64,000 nucleotides of DNA, from positions 5,724,001 to 5,788,000 of the forward strand of contig NZ_CP050022.2 of assembly GCF_011602485.2 (NCBI RefSeq), read 5' to 3'. Both the position numbers and the translations under genes were made by a program. The stretch comes from Bradyrhizobium sp. 1(2017). GTDB lineage: Bacteria > Pseudomonadota > Alphaproteobacteria > Rhizobiales > Xanthobacteraceae. How positions within the stretch are numbered: the first letter of the stretch is position 1; the number at the start of each line of letters is the position of its first letter. Positions 8,882-17,310 of this stretch are shown piece after piece. The notes below the pieces were generated by a model that saw nothing but the letters and a program-made list of their open reading frames with translations, was not told the origin of the DNA and ran no database searches.

Positions 8882-11800
8882 TCAAATCAGCAAGTCATGC
8901 GGCGAGGGTACAATGCCGTTTTGCGGACTATGATTGCCGGGGTGCACCGCGTCTTCGTCCGGAACATGAACCTTCTCGACGAACATCCCGGGGTCAACTT
9001 CCTGACCGGGCACAACGTGCGGACCAGGAATATCTCTGGGCTCTACGACCGCGACGAGAGTGGAAGGAGCTGCCTCGTGATCGAAGCGGAATGCGGATTG
9101 ATCTGCACCGCCCATCCCGAACGCCGCTTTAGCCGGCTGTGAGGCTTCCGATGCGGGTGCGCCAGACTGCGCGGCCTGCTTTGCGTGTCCACCTCCAGCG
9201 TCGCGGCCGCTTGCGGCGCTCGCTTCGGCGCTCTCGGTTGCTTCCGCCGTGTTTGCAGCGGTTGAGTGCCAGAACTTGCCATGTTCCACGGCGGCGCGGT
9301 CTGGTTCTGCCGTCTTCCCAGCCGCTGACACCTTCGCAGTGTCCGAAGCCGGACCGTGATGCTGCGCACCATTGCCAACGCCGCGGCCCGGGACGAGCTC
9401 AGCTTCAATCATTTCGGCGGTGACAGTTTTTGGAGACCCCGCCTCCCCCGCGTGCTGCGAATGACCGCTGCCGGCGCTTTCGGCGGTTGCGCTGTTCGGT
9501 TCTGCGTCCGGTGCGTTTGCAGAAGTTGAGTGTCCCGCGTTGCTGTGGTCGGCACTTCCTTTTTCTGCCGTTTTCGCCGCCCCTGGCGCACCGTCGGAAG
9601 CCGAGGAGTGATGCTCCTTGTCATGGCCGGCGCCGGCGTCCGGTGTGGACTTCGCTTCGGCCATCCCTTTAGCGGCTGCCTTCGCAGAGCCTTGCTCCAA
9701 AGCGTGCTGCGAGTGACCGCCGCCCACATCGTCGGCCTTTGAAGCGCTCGGCCCGGCGGTCTCGGCGGCTTTCGATGCTTTTGTAGAGCTCGGGTGTTGA
9801 TCATGACCCGAGTTGCCGTGGTCCACGGCGGCCTGATCTGAACTCTTTTCCGCCGCCGACGCCCTCGCTGCCTCCGACGCCGGCGATTGATGCCCGGCGC
9901 CGTGGCCAACACCGTTGCCCGGTTCAGTCGAATCTGTGGCCGCCTCTTTCGATCCCGGCTTCGAAGCGTGCTCAGAGTGACCACGGCCCGCACTGTCGGC
10001 GATTGAGACGCTCAGCTCGGCAGCTTTCGATGGTTTTGTAGAGGTCGGGTGTTGATCATATCCCGAGTTGCGGTGGTCCACGGCCGCCTGATCTGACCTC
10101 TTCTCCGCCGCCGATGCTCTCGCTGCCTCCGAAGCCGGCGCCTGATGCCCGGCGCCGTGGCCAGCCGAATCTGTGGCCGCCTGTGCAGATTCTGGCTCCG
10201 AAGCGTGGTCAGAATGACCGCGACCCGTGCTGTCGGCCTTTGTGAGACCCGGTGGGACGACCTCGCTCTGCTTTGTCGAAAGAGCGATGGTGTCCGCATT
10301 GGTCGGCTGGCTCTTCGAGGTGAAGTTTTCAACCGCCGGAGCCGCCGCACCATGACCAGGCGCGATTGATGATACGGGAGCCGATACACCGGACGCCGCC
10401 ACGCTCTCCTCCGTTGTATCGACCGTATCGCGCGTGAAGGTTCTGAATTCTGTCGATCGTCCCGGGCCGGTCCTGGTCTGCGCGAATTGAAAGCTCAGGC
10501 CCTCGTCGACCGACGCGCTCCAGAGTGCCGCCACGCCCAGTGAGCTCTCGCTCTCATAAATGCTGTCCGTACTCAGAACAGCCTGATCCGTTGCGATCGC
10601 CGGTGTCAGCGCTTGCTCGAGCTGCTCCAAGGTGACCGCGACAGCCGCGCCTTCGGGCTGTTGACCGAAATCCGACGCTGCAATGGAGACAATTCCTTGC
10701 AGATGGATTTCCAGCAGGCCGCGATCCCCGATATCAAGGATGCGATCGGTCGAATTCACATAGACGATCGTTTCATTGGTTGCGGAATTGTAGACCCAGG
10801 CGAGGGTGTGTGGCGGTATGGATTTGGTTGCCGCCGTCAGATGCAGAAAAGCAAGCGCTCCGAAAGCCGCAAGATTGAGCCTGTCCGGCCCGGAATCGAA
10901 ATCCAGGGCAGTGTCGGAAGAGACAGACTTGGACTCGCTGGGGGAACGATAGACAACGTGTTCAACGTTGCCATCCATCAGTTGATCGCGGCTGTATCCG
11001 CCCAAACCGGAATCATGACCAACATCCAAGACGCCAACAGGGGTTGGGAGGGTTTCACCCGCGACCTCCAGGCCCGTTTGGCTCCGAACGCCTTCTTGCG
11101 CGAGGTTCTCATGTCCAGTGGTCACAAAGGCGAAGGACGGGCGAACATCGTGCGAATGGAAATCCGGGGCCGAGTTGTCTGCATGATTGGGATCGACATG
11201 CGTGATCGCGGCCAGCTTCGTGGTTGCATTCTCTCCGATGCTGGCCAAGACGCTGTCGATCGATGCTTGACCCAGCTCATGCGGCTGCGCGGCGGCCTGA
11301 GACTCGCTTAGTGCGTAGATCAACGCGCCGGCGAGAGCGGCGAAGGTGGCGTACCCTCCGTGAATCGACATCGGATCCGAAGCCAGCCGCTGGACGTGCT
11401 GTTCCCGGGCAGGATCCACTCCGATCGGAGTGTCGTTGGCTGCTCGCAGCAACAGCGCAGCATTGTTCGGCGTGCTCGATCCAACAGGACCGGCGTCTTT
11501 CCACGCTTTCGAGCCCATGAATTGCTCGGCCGCGCGAAGTGCTTCCATAGCCGCCGCCGGGTTCGCGGCCTGGCTCGCCCTGGCGAAAAGGTCGCTCTCG
11601 ATAAGAGGAAGCGTCTCGCCGGATTGCGAGACCACGAGGTGCTGGAGAATAGCTTTTTTCCAAATCTCATATCCGGCGTGTTCGCCTGCGTGGCCGGAGC
11701 CATCGTCATTCGGAAACATATCGTTCGCTTCCGACGCCTTGAGTTCGTCGGCAATTGCGAAGGCCAGAAAGGCCAGCGCGAGCGCGCCGAAGCCAGAGGT

Positions 11801-12457
11801 GCGTTGCAACAATGAGATGGTGGCAAGCACGGTCCGGTTGGAGATCTCGAGCTTCTGAAAAATATTGTAGAGGTGGACTTTGACTGTCCCTTGGGAAACG
11901 TTGAGCTTGCGCGCGATCTCCTTGTTCGACATTCCTTCCGACACGAGCCCTGCAATTTGACGTTCCCGTTGCGTCAACAGCTCCAGCATCTTTTCAATTT
12001 TGCCGTCCTCGGCTTCATTGCCGTTCGGTGAGAGATCGCACGGCTCCAGCGACACACCGCTCGTCGTGATCAACCTCAGCGATTGCAGCATGGTGGCGGG
12101 AGCGGCATATTTCGATATTGCGGTGCAAGCACCAGCAGCAATCGCCGCGGCGAGATCGCCGTCGACGTCAGACTCGGTAAAAAACACCAGGCTCGTGGAA
12201 AGCTTCTCGGCTTTCGCGATCGCGAGGATTTCAGATGCCGTCAGATCCGGCAGGCTGTCGGCCACAAGCGCGAGGTCGGGTGCCAACGTCCGGATGGCGT
12301 CGAGGCAGCTTGTCCCATCGCTGGAAGACGCGACAAGTTCGAAATCCTGCTGCGTTCCGAGTACCGACTTCAGTCCGTGCAGGACGATCGGTTGACTGTC
12401 GACGATCACGAGCCGGATGCGATTGAATATCTCCTGCTTCGCAGACACGTCTAACAT
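8882..12457 (-). CDS. LuxR-type regulator fused to a long His-rich repeat tail with a T1SS-like C-terminus
   Basis: About 1191 residues from ATG 12457, chosen because GAGG lies about 8 nt upstream; ATG 12496 and a start at 12565 are alternatives. Residues 10-130 form a receiver-like domain (RLVIVDSQP, AISKYA), but the phosphoacceptor position in the DLALVADSLPD stretch aligns with Ala, with Asp one place late, and the usual acidic pair is Asp-Ser. Residues about 165-225 are an intact LuxR helix-turn-helix (LTQRERQIAGLVSEGMSNKEIARKL). Then comes a short hydrophobic stretch (FGALALAFLAFAIA), a low-complexity region, a module beginning FDSGPDRLNLAAFGALAF and ending in IVSIAASDFG that resembles C-terminal modules of RTX and serralysin-type secreted proteins, four to five His-rich repeats of about 80-90 residues, and a terminal HDLLI. 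The DNA-binding head and the secretion-like tail are hard to reconcile in one cell location. Whether this is one functional protein or a read-through fusion of two genes is open. Confidence 0.8.
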   Translation of the reverse strand: MLDVSAKQEIFNRIRLVIVDSQPIVLHGLKSVLGTQQDFELVASSSDGTSCLDAIRTLAPDLALVADSLPDLTASEILAIAKAEKLSTSLVFFTESDVDGDLAAAIAAGACTAISKYAAPATMLQSLRLITTSGVSLEPCDLSPNGNEAEDGKIEKMLELLTQRERQIAGLVSEGMSNKEIARKLNVSQGTVKVHLYNIFQKLEISNRTVLATISLLQRTSGFGALALAFLAFAIADELKASEANDMFPNDDGSGHAGEHAGYEIWKKAILQHLVVSQSGETLPLIESDLFARASQAANPAAAMEALRAAEQFMGSKAWKDAGPVGSSTPNNAALLLRAANDTPIGVDPAREQHVQRLASDPMSIHGGYATFAALAGALIYALSESQAAAQPHELGQASIDSVLASIGENATTKLAAITHVDPNHADNSAPDFHSHDVRPSFAFVTTGHENLAQEGVRSQTGLEVAGETLPTPVGVLDVGHDSGLGGYSRDQLMDGNVEHVVYRSPSESKSVSSDTALDFDSGPDRLNLAAFGALAFLHLTAATKSIPPHTLAWVYNSATNETIVYVNSTDRILDIGDRGLLEIHLQGIVSIAASDFGQQPEGAAVAVTLEQLEQALTPAIATDQAVLSTDSIYESESSLGVAALWSASVDEGLSFQFAQTRTGPGRSTEFRTFTRDTVDTTEESVAASGVSAPVSSIAPGHGAAAPAVENFTSKSQPTNADTIALSTKQSEVVPPGLTKADSTGRGHSDHASEPESAQAATDSAGHGAGHQAPASEAARASAAEKRSDQAAVDHRNSGYDQHPTSTKPSKAAELSVSIADSAGRGHSEHASKPGSKEAATDSTEPGNGVGHGAGHQSPASEAARASAAEKSSDQAAVDHGNSGHDQHPSSTKASKAAETAGPSASKADDVGGGHSQHALEQGSAKAAAKGMAEAKSTPDAGAGHDKEHHSSASDGAPGAAKTAEKGSADHSNAGHSTSANAPDAEPNSATAESAGSGHSQHAGEAGSPKTVTAEMIEAELVPGRGVGNGAQHHGPASDTAKVSAAGKTAEPDRAAVEHGKFWHSTAANTAEATESAEASAASGRDAGGGHAKQAAQSGAPASEASQPAKAAFGMGGADQSAFRFDHEAAPSTLVAVVEPRDIPGPHVVPGQEVDPGMFVEKVHVPDEDAVHPGNHSPQNGIVPSPHDLLI
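9170..10238 (-). repeat. Tandem coding repeats, about 240-275 bp period
   Basis: The tail of the LuxR fusion holds four full and one partial copies of a unit opening with G-x-GH[SA]-x-[HQ]A. Copies begin near 10220, 9985, 9722, 9470 and 9190. The first two are strikingly similar at DNA level (9770-9900 against 10020-10145), pointing to recent duplication. The others are more diverged. Each unit carries several His, Ser, Ala, Asp and Glu residues. Confidence 0.8.
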
Positions 12458-12597
12458 GGACTTTGCCTCGTCCCGGTCGTCTATGTCCTTCGCCATATGG
12501 GCGTGGCCGGGTGAGGGTATTAAAATACAAATAATCGAATCAAGAAAGAGACTTAGCGGGTCCAACGCGGCCGAGACCAGACTTGGATGGAATGTAA

Positions 12598-12933
12598 GTG
12601 ACGACCGTATCCTTTGACCCCATGGCCGCCGCGATCGACTGGCTAGATGCCTATCGTGCGGGCGATATCGAAGCGATCCTGGAACTCTATGCCGAAGATG
12701 CCGTGGTGCACTGCGGCTGTTCCGGCGCCACCATTACGGGCCGTAAGGCACTTCGTGCCTATTGGATCGACCGCCTCCGAAAATATCCGGCGGGCACGTT
12801 GGACGATCTCAACCCGTCGCACAACGACGGAACCATGATCTCGTACATCACCGATACCGGTGTCATGCGTGCGCTTATCGCATTTGACGCGGCCGGCAGG
12901 ATCAAGATGCTGGACTGCAGTCCCTTGCACTAA
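12598..12933 (+). CDS. NTF2-like (SnoaL-type) protein
   Basis: A 111-residue single-domain protein with the cone-shaped NTF2/SnoaL fold pattern: an N-terminal helix pair (AAAIDWLDAYRAGD, ILELYAEDAVV), a strand/loop with GxxTITGRKALRAYW, and final strands (ALIAFDAAGRIKMLDC). Such proteins are small-molecule isomerases, hydratases or ligand-binding domains, and residues do not reveal the substrate here. The start is GTG. It is transcribed away from the LuxR-fusion gene and shares its upstream region. Confidence 0.7.
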   Translation: MTTVSFDPMAAAIDWLDAYRAGDIEAILELYAEDAVVHCGCSGATITGRKALRAYWIDRLRKYPAGTLDDLNPSHNDGTMISYITDTGVMRALIAFDAAGRIKMLDCSPLH

Positions 12934-12985
12934 GCCGCCGCCGCTTGCCTGCAAGGCTGACCATCCGAAATAATCATTTACCGCT

Positions 12986-13963
12986 TCACTCGCCCGGTGC
13001 GATGGCATTGCTCGGCGTCGGCCGGTCGGTGATCTGCTGACCGAACAGGCTGCCGATCAGTTCGACCGCGGTGCGGGCGGTCCGGCCGCGCTCGTCCAGG
13101 AACGGATTGAGCTCGACGATGTCGACGGATCCAACCATGCCGGAATCGTGCAACAGCTCCATGATCAGATGCGCCTCGCGATAGGTCGCGCCACCCGGCA
13201 CAGTCGTGCCCACGCCCGGCGCCACACACGGATCGAGAAAATCGACATCGAAGCTGACATGCAAAACGCCGTTGCGTGCCTTGACGCGCTCGATGACGCG
13301 CCGGATCAGGACGGCGACGCCGAACTCGTCGATCTGGCGCATGTCGACAACCCTGATCCGCCGCGCCCGCATCAACTCCTTTTCGAGCTTGTCGATCGAA
13401 CGCGCACCGAACAGGTCTAGCCTGTCCGGCGTGATCGAGGCGCGCGGATCATCGCCCAAAAGACCGTCGAGGCCGGGCTCGCCGCAGAGAAACGCCGCCG
13501 ACATGCCGTGCATGTTGGCCGTGATTGTCGTCTCCGGCGTGTTGTAGTCGGCATGGGCATCGAGCCAGAGCACGAAGAGCTCGCGGCCGCGCTCCTGCCA
13601 ATGCCGCGCCATCGCATTGACCGACCCCATCGACAGCGTGTGATCGCCGCCGAGGAAGATCGGCAGTGCGCCAGTTTCCGCGATCTCATGGCCCCTGCGG
13701 CTCAGCAGGCGCGTCCAGCGCTGGATTTCGCGGTAGTGATTGGCTTGGGCGGGCGGCTTGTCGGCGAGGTCCCCGACCTCGGCAGCGGAAAGATCACCGT
13801 AGTCGACCACCTCGAAATCCAGGCTCTCGAGCAGTGTCGCAAGACCCGCCGTGCGGAGCGCCGCTGGACCCATCAAGGTGCCGCGCTGGGAAGCCCCCAT
13901 GTCGATAGGCGCGCCGAGCAAGGCGATGCGCCGGGTTCGATCCATCATGGCCTGATCGGTCAC
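12986..13963 (-). CDS. rocF: Arginase
   Basis: A 325-residue ureohydrolase. The GTG at 13963 lies 6 nt after AAGGAGG and fits the family start; the open frame extends further upstream without a ribosome-binding site. The binuclear manganese-site motifs are present in order: GGDHTLSMGS, DAHADYNTPE and SFDVDFLDP. It hydrolyses L-arginine to ornithine and urea in the cytosol, giving nitrogen and a route to proline and glutamate. Length and the HADYN motif favour arginase over agmatinase. No ornithine-using partner adjoins, and no arginine-responsive operator was recognised. Confidence 0.85.
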   Translation of the reverse strand: MTDQAMMDRTRRIALLGAPIDMGASQRGTLMGPAALRTAGLATLLESLDFEVVDYGDLSAAEVGDLADKPPAQANHYREIQRWTRLLSRRGHEIAETGALPIFLGGDHTLSMGSVNAMARHWQERGRELFVLWLDAHADYNTPETTITANMHGMSAAFLCGEPGLDGLLGDDPRASITPDRLDLFGARSIDKLEKELMRARRIRVVDMRQIDEFGVAVLIRRVIERVKARNGVLHVSFDVDFLDPCVAPGVGTTVPGGATYREAHLIMELLHDSGMVGSVDIVELNPFLDERGRTARTAVELIGSLFGQQITDRPTPSNAIAPGE

Positions 13964-14114
13964 GGCTGCCTCCTTACGTCGGAAAGGTTGAGCCAGCCTA
14001 ACAGAGATTCGCATCCGTCGTTTCACGGGGCTTCGACTTGGCCGGAACAAAATCCCGCCCGCCGAATTGCCCATTCAAGAGGCCGGCACCCGCCGTAAAA
14101 CCAACGGCGCCTGT

Positions 14115-14179
14115 CGCGGATAGCCAAAGGTCGTCAGACCCGCTGTTCAAAACGAGCGCTCGCGCGGATAGCCAAAGGT
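14115..14179. repeat. Two 17-bp direct repeats
   Basis: CGCGGATAGCCAAAGGT occurs at 14115-14131 and again at 14163-14179, 48 bp apart, in the gap between arginase and the next small gene. It may be duplicated regulator-binding sites or a small local duplication. Confidence 0.7.
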
Positions 14180-14215
14180 GCCGGCCTCCATCCATCAGGC
14201 CTGGAGGTCGCGCGC

Positions 14216-14476
14216 TTGAGCACGGAGATACCGCAATCCAATCACAAACCCGGCGTAGCCGAGCGCGCCATCGATGCAGCGACGGATGTCTCCCGCACGA
14301 TTGGTGAGGTTGCTGGAGGTCTCCATGCAGCAGTCGATCGTCTGACCTCTGCGGTCGAGGACGCGCGGAGACCGGGCCGCCCGCTCGCGACGGTCGCTGC
14401 GATCACGCGCGAAGCGCCGCTTGCCAGCCTGTTCGTAGCCTTCTTGTTCGGCGTCGCGATTGCGCGCCGCCGGTAA
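14216..14476 (+). CDS. Small membrane-anchored protein, ElaB/YqjD-like
   Basis: An 86-residue product. The TTG start follows GGAGG at 7 nt. A soluble amphipathic N-terminal part (about 1-60) with helical, charged segments (AVDRLTSAVEDARRPGRP) is followed by one C-terminal membrane helix (about 66-82, APLASLFVAFLFGVAIA) ending in three Arg. This tail-anchored layout is that of the DUF883/ElaB/YqjD proteins, some of which bind ribosomes at the inner membrane in stationary phase. The resemblance is architectural and the function is inferred only weakly. Confidence 0.6.
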   Translation: MSTEIPQSNHKPGVAERAIDAATDVSRTIGEVAGGLHAAVDRLTSAVEDARRPGRPLATVAAITREAPLASLFVAFLFGVAIARRR

Positions 14477-14514
14477 TATCGAAAACCAGCTGATCAGGCT
14501 GCAAAACCAACTAT

Positions 14515-14697
14515 TCAGGCGGCGCTGACGGCTTCGAGCTCGGCCGTCAGAAATTGCTTCTCGAGCGTCTCGGTCGGCATCGAACGGCCGACGAAATACC
14601 CCTGCCCTTCCTCGCATCTCATGCTCACCAGGAAGTCGGCCGTGGCGCGGTCTTCGATGGCCTCCGCCACGACCGCGCTCTGCCCCGAGCGCGGCAA
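14515..14697 (-). pseudogene. C-terminal fragment of an EAL-domain (c-di-GMP phosphodiesterase) protein
   Basis: About 60 residues read SAVVAEAIEDRATADFL, then MRCEEGQGYFVGRSMP. This matches the end of EAL domains (VVAEGVET...CDEGQGYLFGRPMPA). The Gly of the usual AEGVET is Ala here. The catalytic EAL motif, the metal ligands and any upstream sensor domain are gone; the upstream frame is unrelated sequence. It is a dead remnant unless an unseen start makes a stub. Confidence 0.7.
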
Positions 14698-14859
14698 GGC
14701 CGGTTGCCTTTAGTCCCTGGCGCTGCGATACGCGACATGCAGCCCATTGCGGCTGTGCTCACAAACTTGCCGAAATTTAATCCCGCAACCTGCTCACGAT
14801 CGCTCGATCCGCGAGCTCCCAATGACCATGTCCAACCGAAGGTATTTTGAGACGAAGTC

Positions 14860-15690
14860 ATGAAGCGGGTTTTTGCAATCCTGGCGTTTCTCTGCGTCCT
14901 CGGCGTCGGTCAATATTTCGTCGTCAGCCGGTTCGCGATCCGCCATGAGACTTTGACCCTGTTCGACGCGTCACGCCAACGGCCGATCTCGGTCGAGCTC
15001 GCGGTGCGGCGCGACTACGAGACCAAGGCCAATCTCGGCCTCTGGAAGCTCCCGCTCGCCATCATCAGCAACGGCAACACGGTCAAGGCTACCGAATATT
15101 CCTTCCTCGCCAACGTGCTCGCCGCACGCGGCTATCTGGTTGCCAGCATCCAGCAGGACCTGCCGAGCGATCCACCCCTGATGACCCATGTCGGCGAGCA
15201 ATATGTCGGCCGCCATCCAGTCTATATCCGATGCGAGGCCAACATTCTGTTCGTGCTGGCCGAATTGAAGAAGCGGCGGGAGAACGCCGACTACGACCAC
15301 ATCACTCTCGTCGGCCATTCCAACGGCGGCGACGTCTCGATGTACGTCGCCCACCAGCACCCGGAGCTGGTATCGAAGGTGATCACGCTCGACAATCTGC
15401 GGGTGCCTTTCGTGCTCAGCGACAATTTGAAGATCTTGTCGTTCCGCTCGAAGGACCCGCATTTCGTGACCGATCCCGGCGTGCTGCCGACGCCGGAAGA
15501 GGCCAAGGCGCGCGGCATCGACATCGTCCATACCGGTGCTCAGCACACCGAGATGAGCGATCGCGGTCCAGACGCGGTCAAGGCGAAGATCCAGGCAACG
15601 CTCGACCGCTTCCTGCGTGACAGCGCCAGCAGCGCGCTCGCCCCGGCCGATACGAAAAGCCCGATGATCATGAATCCCGGCGACTATTGA
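14860..15690 (+). CDS. Alpha/beta hydrolase, exported or membrane-anchored
   Basis: A 276-residue protein with an N-terminal hydrophobic segment (about 3-22) acting as a signal peptide or anchor. The nucleophile elbow GHSNGG places the catalytic Ser at 154, with a His near 227 (GAQHTE) and acidic residues nearby as triad candidates. The fold is that of serine esterases or dienelactone-hydrolase-like enzymes, and the active site would face the periplasm. The substrate is unknown. It is alone in its transcription unit; no clear Shine-Dalgarno is seen before ATG 14860, but the signal peptide supports this start. Confidence 0.75.
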   Translation: MKRVFAILAFLCVLGVGQYFVVSRFAIRHETLTLFDASRQRPISVELAVRRDYETKANLGLWKLPLAIISNGNTVKATEYSFLANVLAARGYLVASIQQDLPSDPPLMTHVGEQYVGRHPVYIRCEANILFVLAELKKRRENADYDHITLVGHSNGGDVSMYVAHQHPELVSKVITLDNLRVPFVLSDNLKILSFRSKDPHFVTDPGVLPTPEEAKARGIDIVHTGAQHTEMSDRGPDAVKAKIQATLDRFLRDSASSALAPADTKSPMIMNPGDY

Positions 15691-16031
15691 CCGAAAACCC
15701 GTTTGCGGCAGATCAAGGCAGCTCCGGACTGGCCACGGTAGAAAGGGCCTCGCCATCTCGGAGAGGCACGTGTCGTACCATACCGACAGCCTTGATACGA
15801 AGTGCCCAGGGTTGCCTACGGCACGGACGCCGGCATTCGTAAGGCACCTCTATCGTTCGATGCGCCGGCTGCTGCGGTCGATCATCGCCCGCATCGATCT
15901 GTCGCAATTTCCGCGATCGTGTTGCGGATGAGCGCGTCGCCAATCGTGAGCCCAAGAACTGCAAATCCCTGCCGCAAGACCGACAGGGATCAGCAGAAAG
16001 GATGACGGACGGCAAACGGGGTCCAACGGGA
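15691..16031. other. Intergenic region, nothing recognised
   Basis: 341 nt between convergent genes. No frame with a ribosome-binding site or family resemblance, and no T-tailed terminator. Confidence 0.5.
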
Positions 16032-16373
16032 TCAAGGCTTGCCCTTGCCCGGCTGCATGAGACTGCCGGTCATCTGGCGCATGTGGTCCCCGGCGCTGGT
16101 GAATTGGCTGCGCAGGAAGTCGGATTGAATTCGCATCGCTTCCTGCAGGTCTGTGGCGTGAACCAGCTTGCGTGCATGCTCGAACGCCGATTTCATGTTC
16201 TGCTCGGTGAAAGCGAGCGCCTGCTTCGAAACCTCCGTCCCCGCGCCCGGGACGGACGACATCGATTTGGTGGCGGCATCGAAAAACATGCCGAACGCCT
16301 GTTCCGCCTGGTCAATCGTCTTCTCGGCCAGGTCGCGCAGTTCGGCCGGAACTTCCAGTTTCGGTTCGATCAT
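16032..16373 (-). CDS. Phasin family protein
   Basis: A 113-residue, mostly helical protein of the Phasin_2 type, which coats polyhydroxyalkanoate granules and controls their number and size. Family features are visible: a central segment of amphipathic helix (RDLAEKTIDQAEQAFGMFFD), the stretch VSKQALAFTEQNMKSAFEHA, and a C-terminal DFLRSQFTSAGDHMRQM. The ATG follows GGAGGAG. Polyhydroxybutyrate storage is usual in bradyrhizobia. The polymerase gene is not in the window. The thiolase at 57.7 kb could feed the pathway but need not. Confidence 0.85.
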   Translation of the reverse strand: MIEPKLEVPAELRDLAEKTIDQAEQAFGMFFDAATKSMSSVPGAGTEVSKQALAFTEQNMKSAFEHARKLVHATDLQEAMRIQSDFLRSQFTSAGDHMRQMTGSLMQPGKGKP

Positions 16374-16479
16374 GGTCGCACTCCTCCCTTTTTCTGACTG
16401 AATACCACACTTGCCGGATCGCCTTCCAGCGGCCAGCCGCCAAGCAGAGGTCGCCCGGCGGCCGGATCTGGCGGAAACG

Positions 16480-16505
16480 AAAAAAGGCGGCAGGCCGGCG
16501 GCCTG
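16480..16505 (-). terminator. Rho-independent terminator for the small minus-strand gene
   Basis: Read on the minus strand, CAGGCC-GCC-GGCCTG forms a 6-bp stem with a 3-nt loop, followed after five bases by six T. It lies immediately after the stop at 16508. Confidence 0.6.
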
Positions 16506-16507
16506 GT

Positions 16508-16693
16508 TCAGGAGAGGGGGTGCTCGGAAAGGGCTTCTTCGGTGGCGAGGTCTTCGACGAGCTTGATGACCTCGAAACGCTGCCGAGGCTCGAGCTTCAG
16601 GAAGGCTCGGAGCAGGCGCAGGCTTTCGACGGTGCCGCTTGCAGGCGCGCCGAGCTTGAGGTGCAGTTCAGCCGCGAAATTGAGGTTCTTCAT
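16508..16693 (-). CDS. Conserved-looking small protein, 61 aa
   Basis: A 61-residue helical, acidic protein (LRLLRAFLKLEPRQRFEVIK) with no signal peptide and no recognised domain. The ATG at 16693 has only a weak AGGTG upstream. The coding frame stays open further 5', but those residues look unstructured and have no ribosome-binding site. A good terminator directly follows, which supports that the gene is real. Confidence 0.5.
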   Translation of the reverse strand: MKNLNFAAELHLKLGAPASGTVESLRLLRAFLKLEPRQRFEVIKLVEDLATEEALSEHPLS

Positions 16694-17310
16694 CTCGCAC
16701 CTATGACAAGCATCGGCCTTTCCGGCGTCGAAGTCGCATGCGAGAACCGAATGCCGAAACCGAACCCACGGCGACAAATCGGATCTCGGCCGGTGGGCCA
16801 GCAGGCTGAACTTCATGCCCGAGCGGATGGACTCAACCGAGCAGGTTGCAAGTATGACAAGAAACAACCCCTTCGGCAAGCCCGTCGGCCGGCGTAGCGA
16901 TGCTTCGTCCGCATCGCACCCCCGGCAATTCCGGATAACAGGAATATCGAGCGCCGTCACCCTCCTGCGTCAAGAAGCGGCATCAAAAGCCGCACACGGC
17001 CTTGATGGTCATCAATCGGCACCGTGTTTCGCCTTTGTTTCCGATGTGAATGGACATTTGCAGACACGAGCTGGCGTTAGGCCGCGCATACACGTAATTG
17101 TTGAGTGACGCCGCTTCGGTTGCATCGCCGACGACTTGAACGCCGGTCTCCGGCACGCTCCAGCGAAGCTCCTTGATCTCCCATGTTTTCCGCCCGTGAA
17201 CCGATGTTCAGGAGCGAACGACAAAGCCGTTGCGGACGGCCACGCAGACCACGGCGCCATGGCTGATGGACTCACGATCTGGGCGCGTGCCACCACCAAA
17301 GGACGACGAC
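16694..17310. other. 617-nt intergenic region, no gene supported
   Basis: Divergent space between two small genes. The open frames on either strand have atypical composition and no ribosome-binding site. It must hold two promoters, but no convincing -35/-10 pair was found. Confidence 0.45.
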
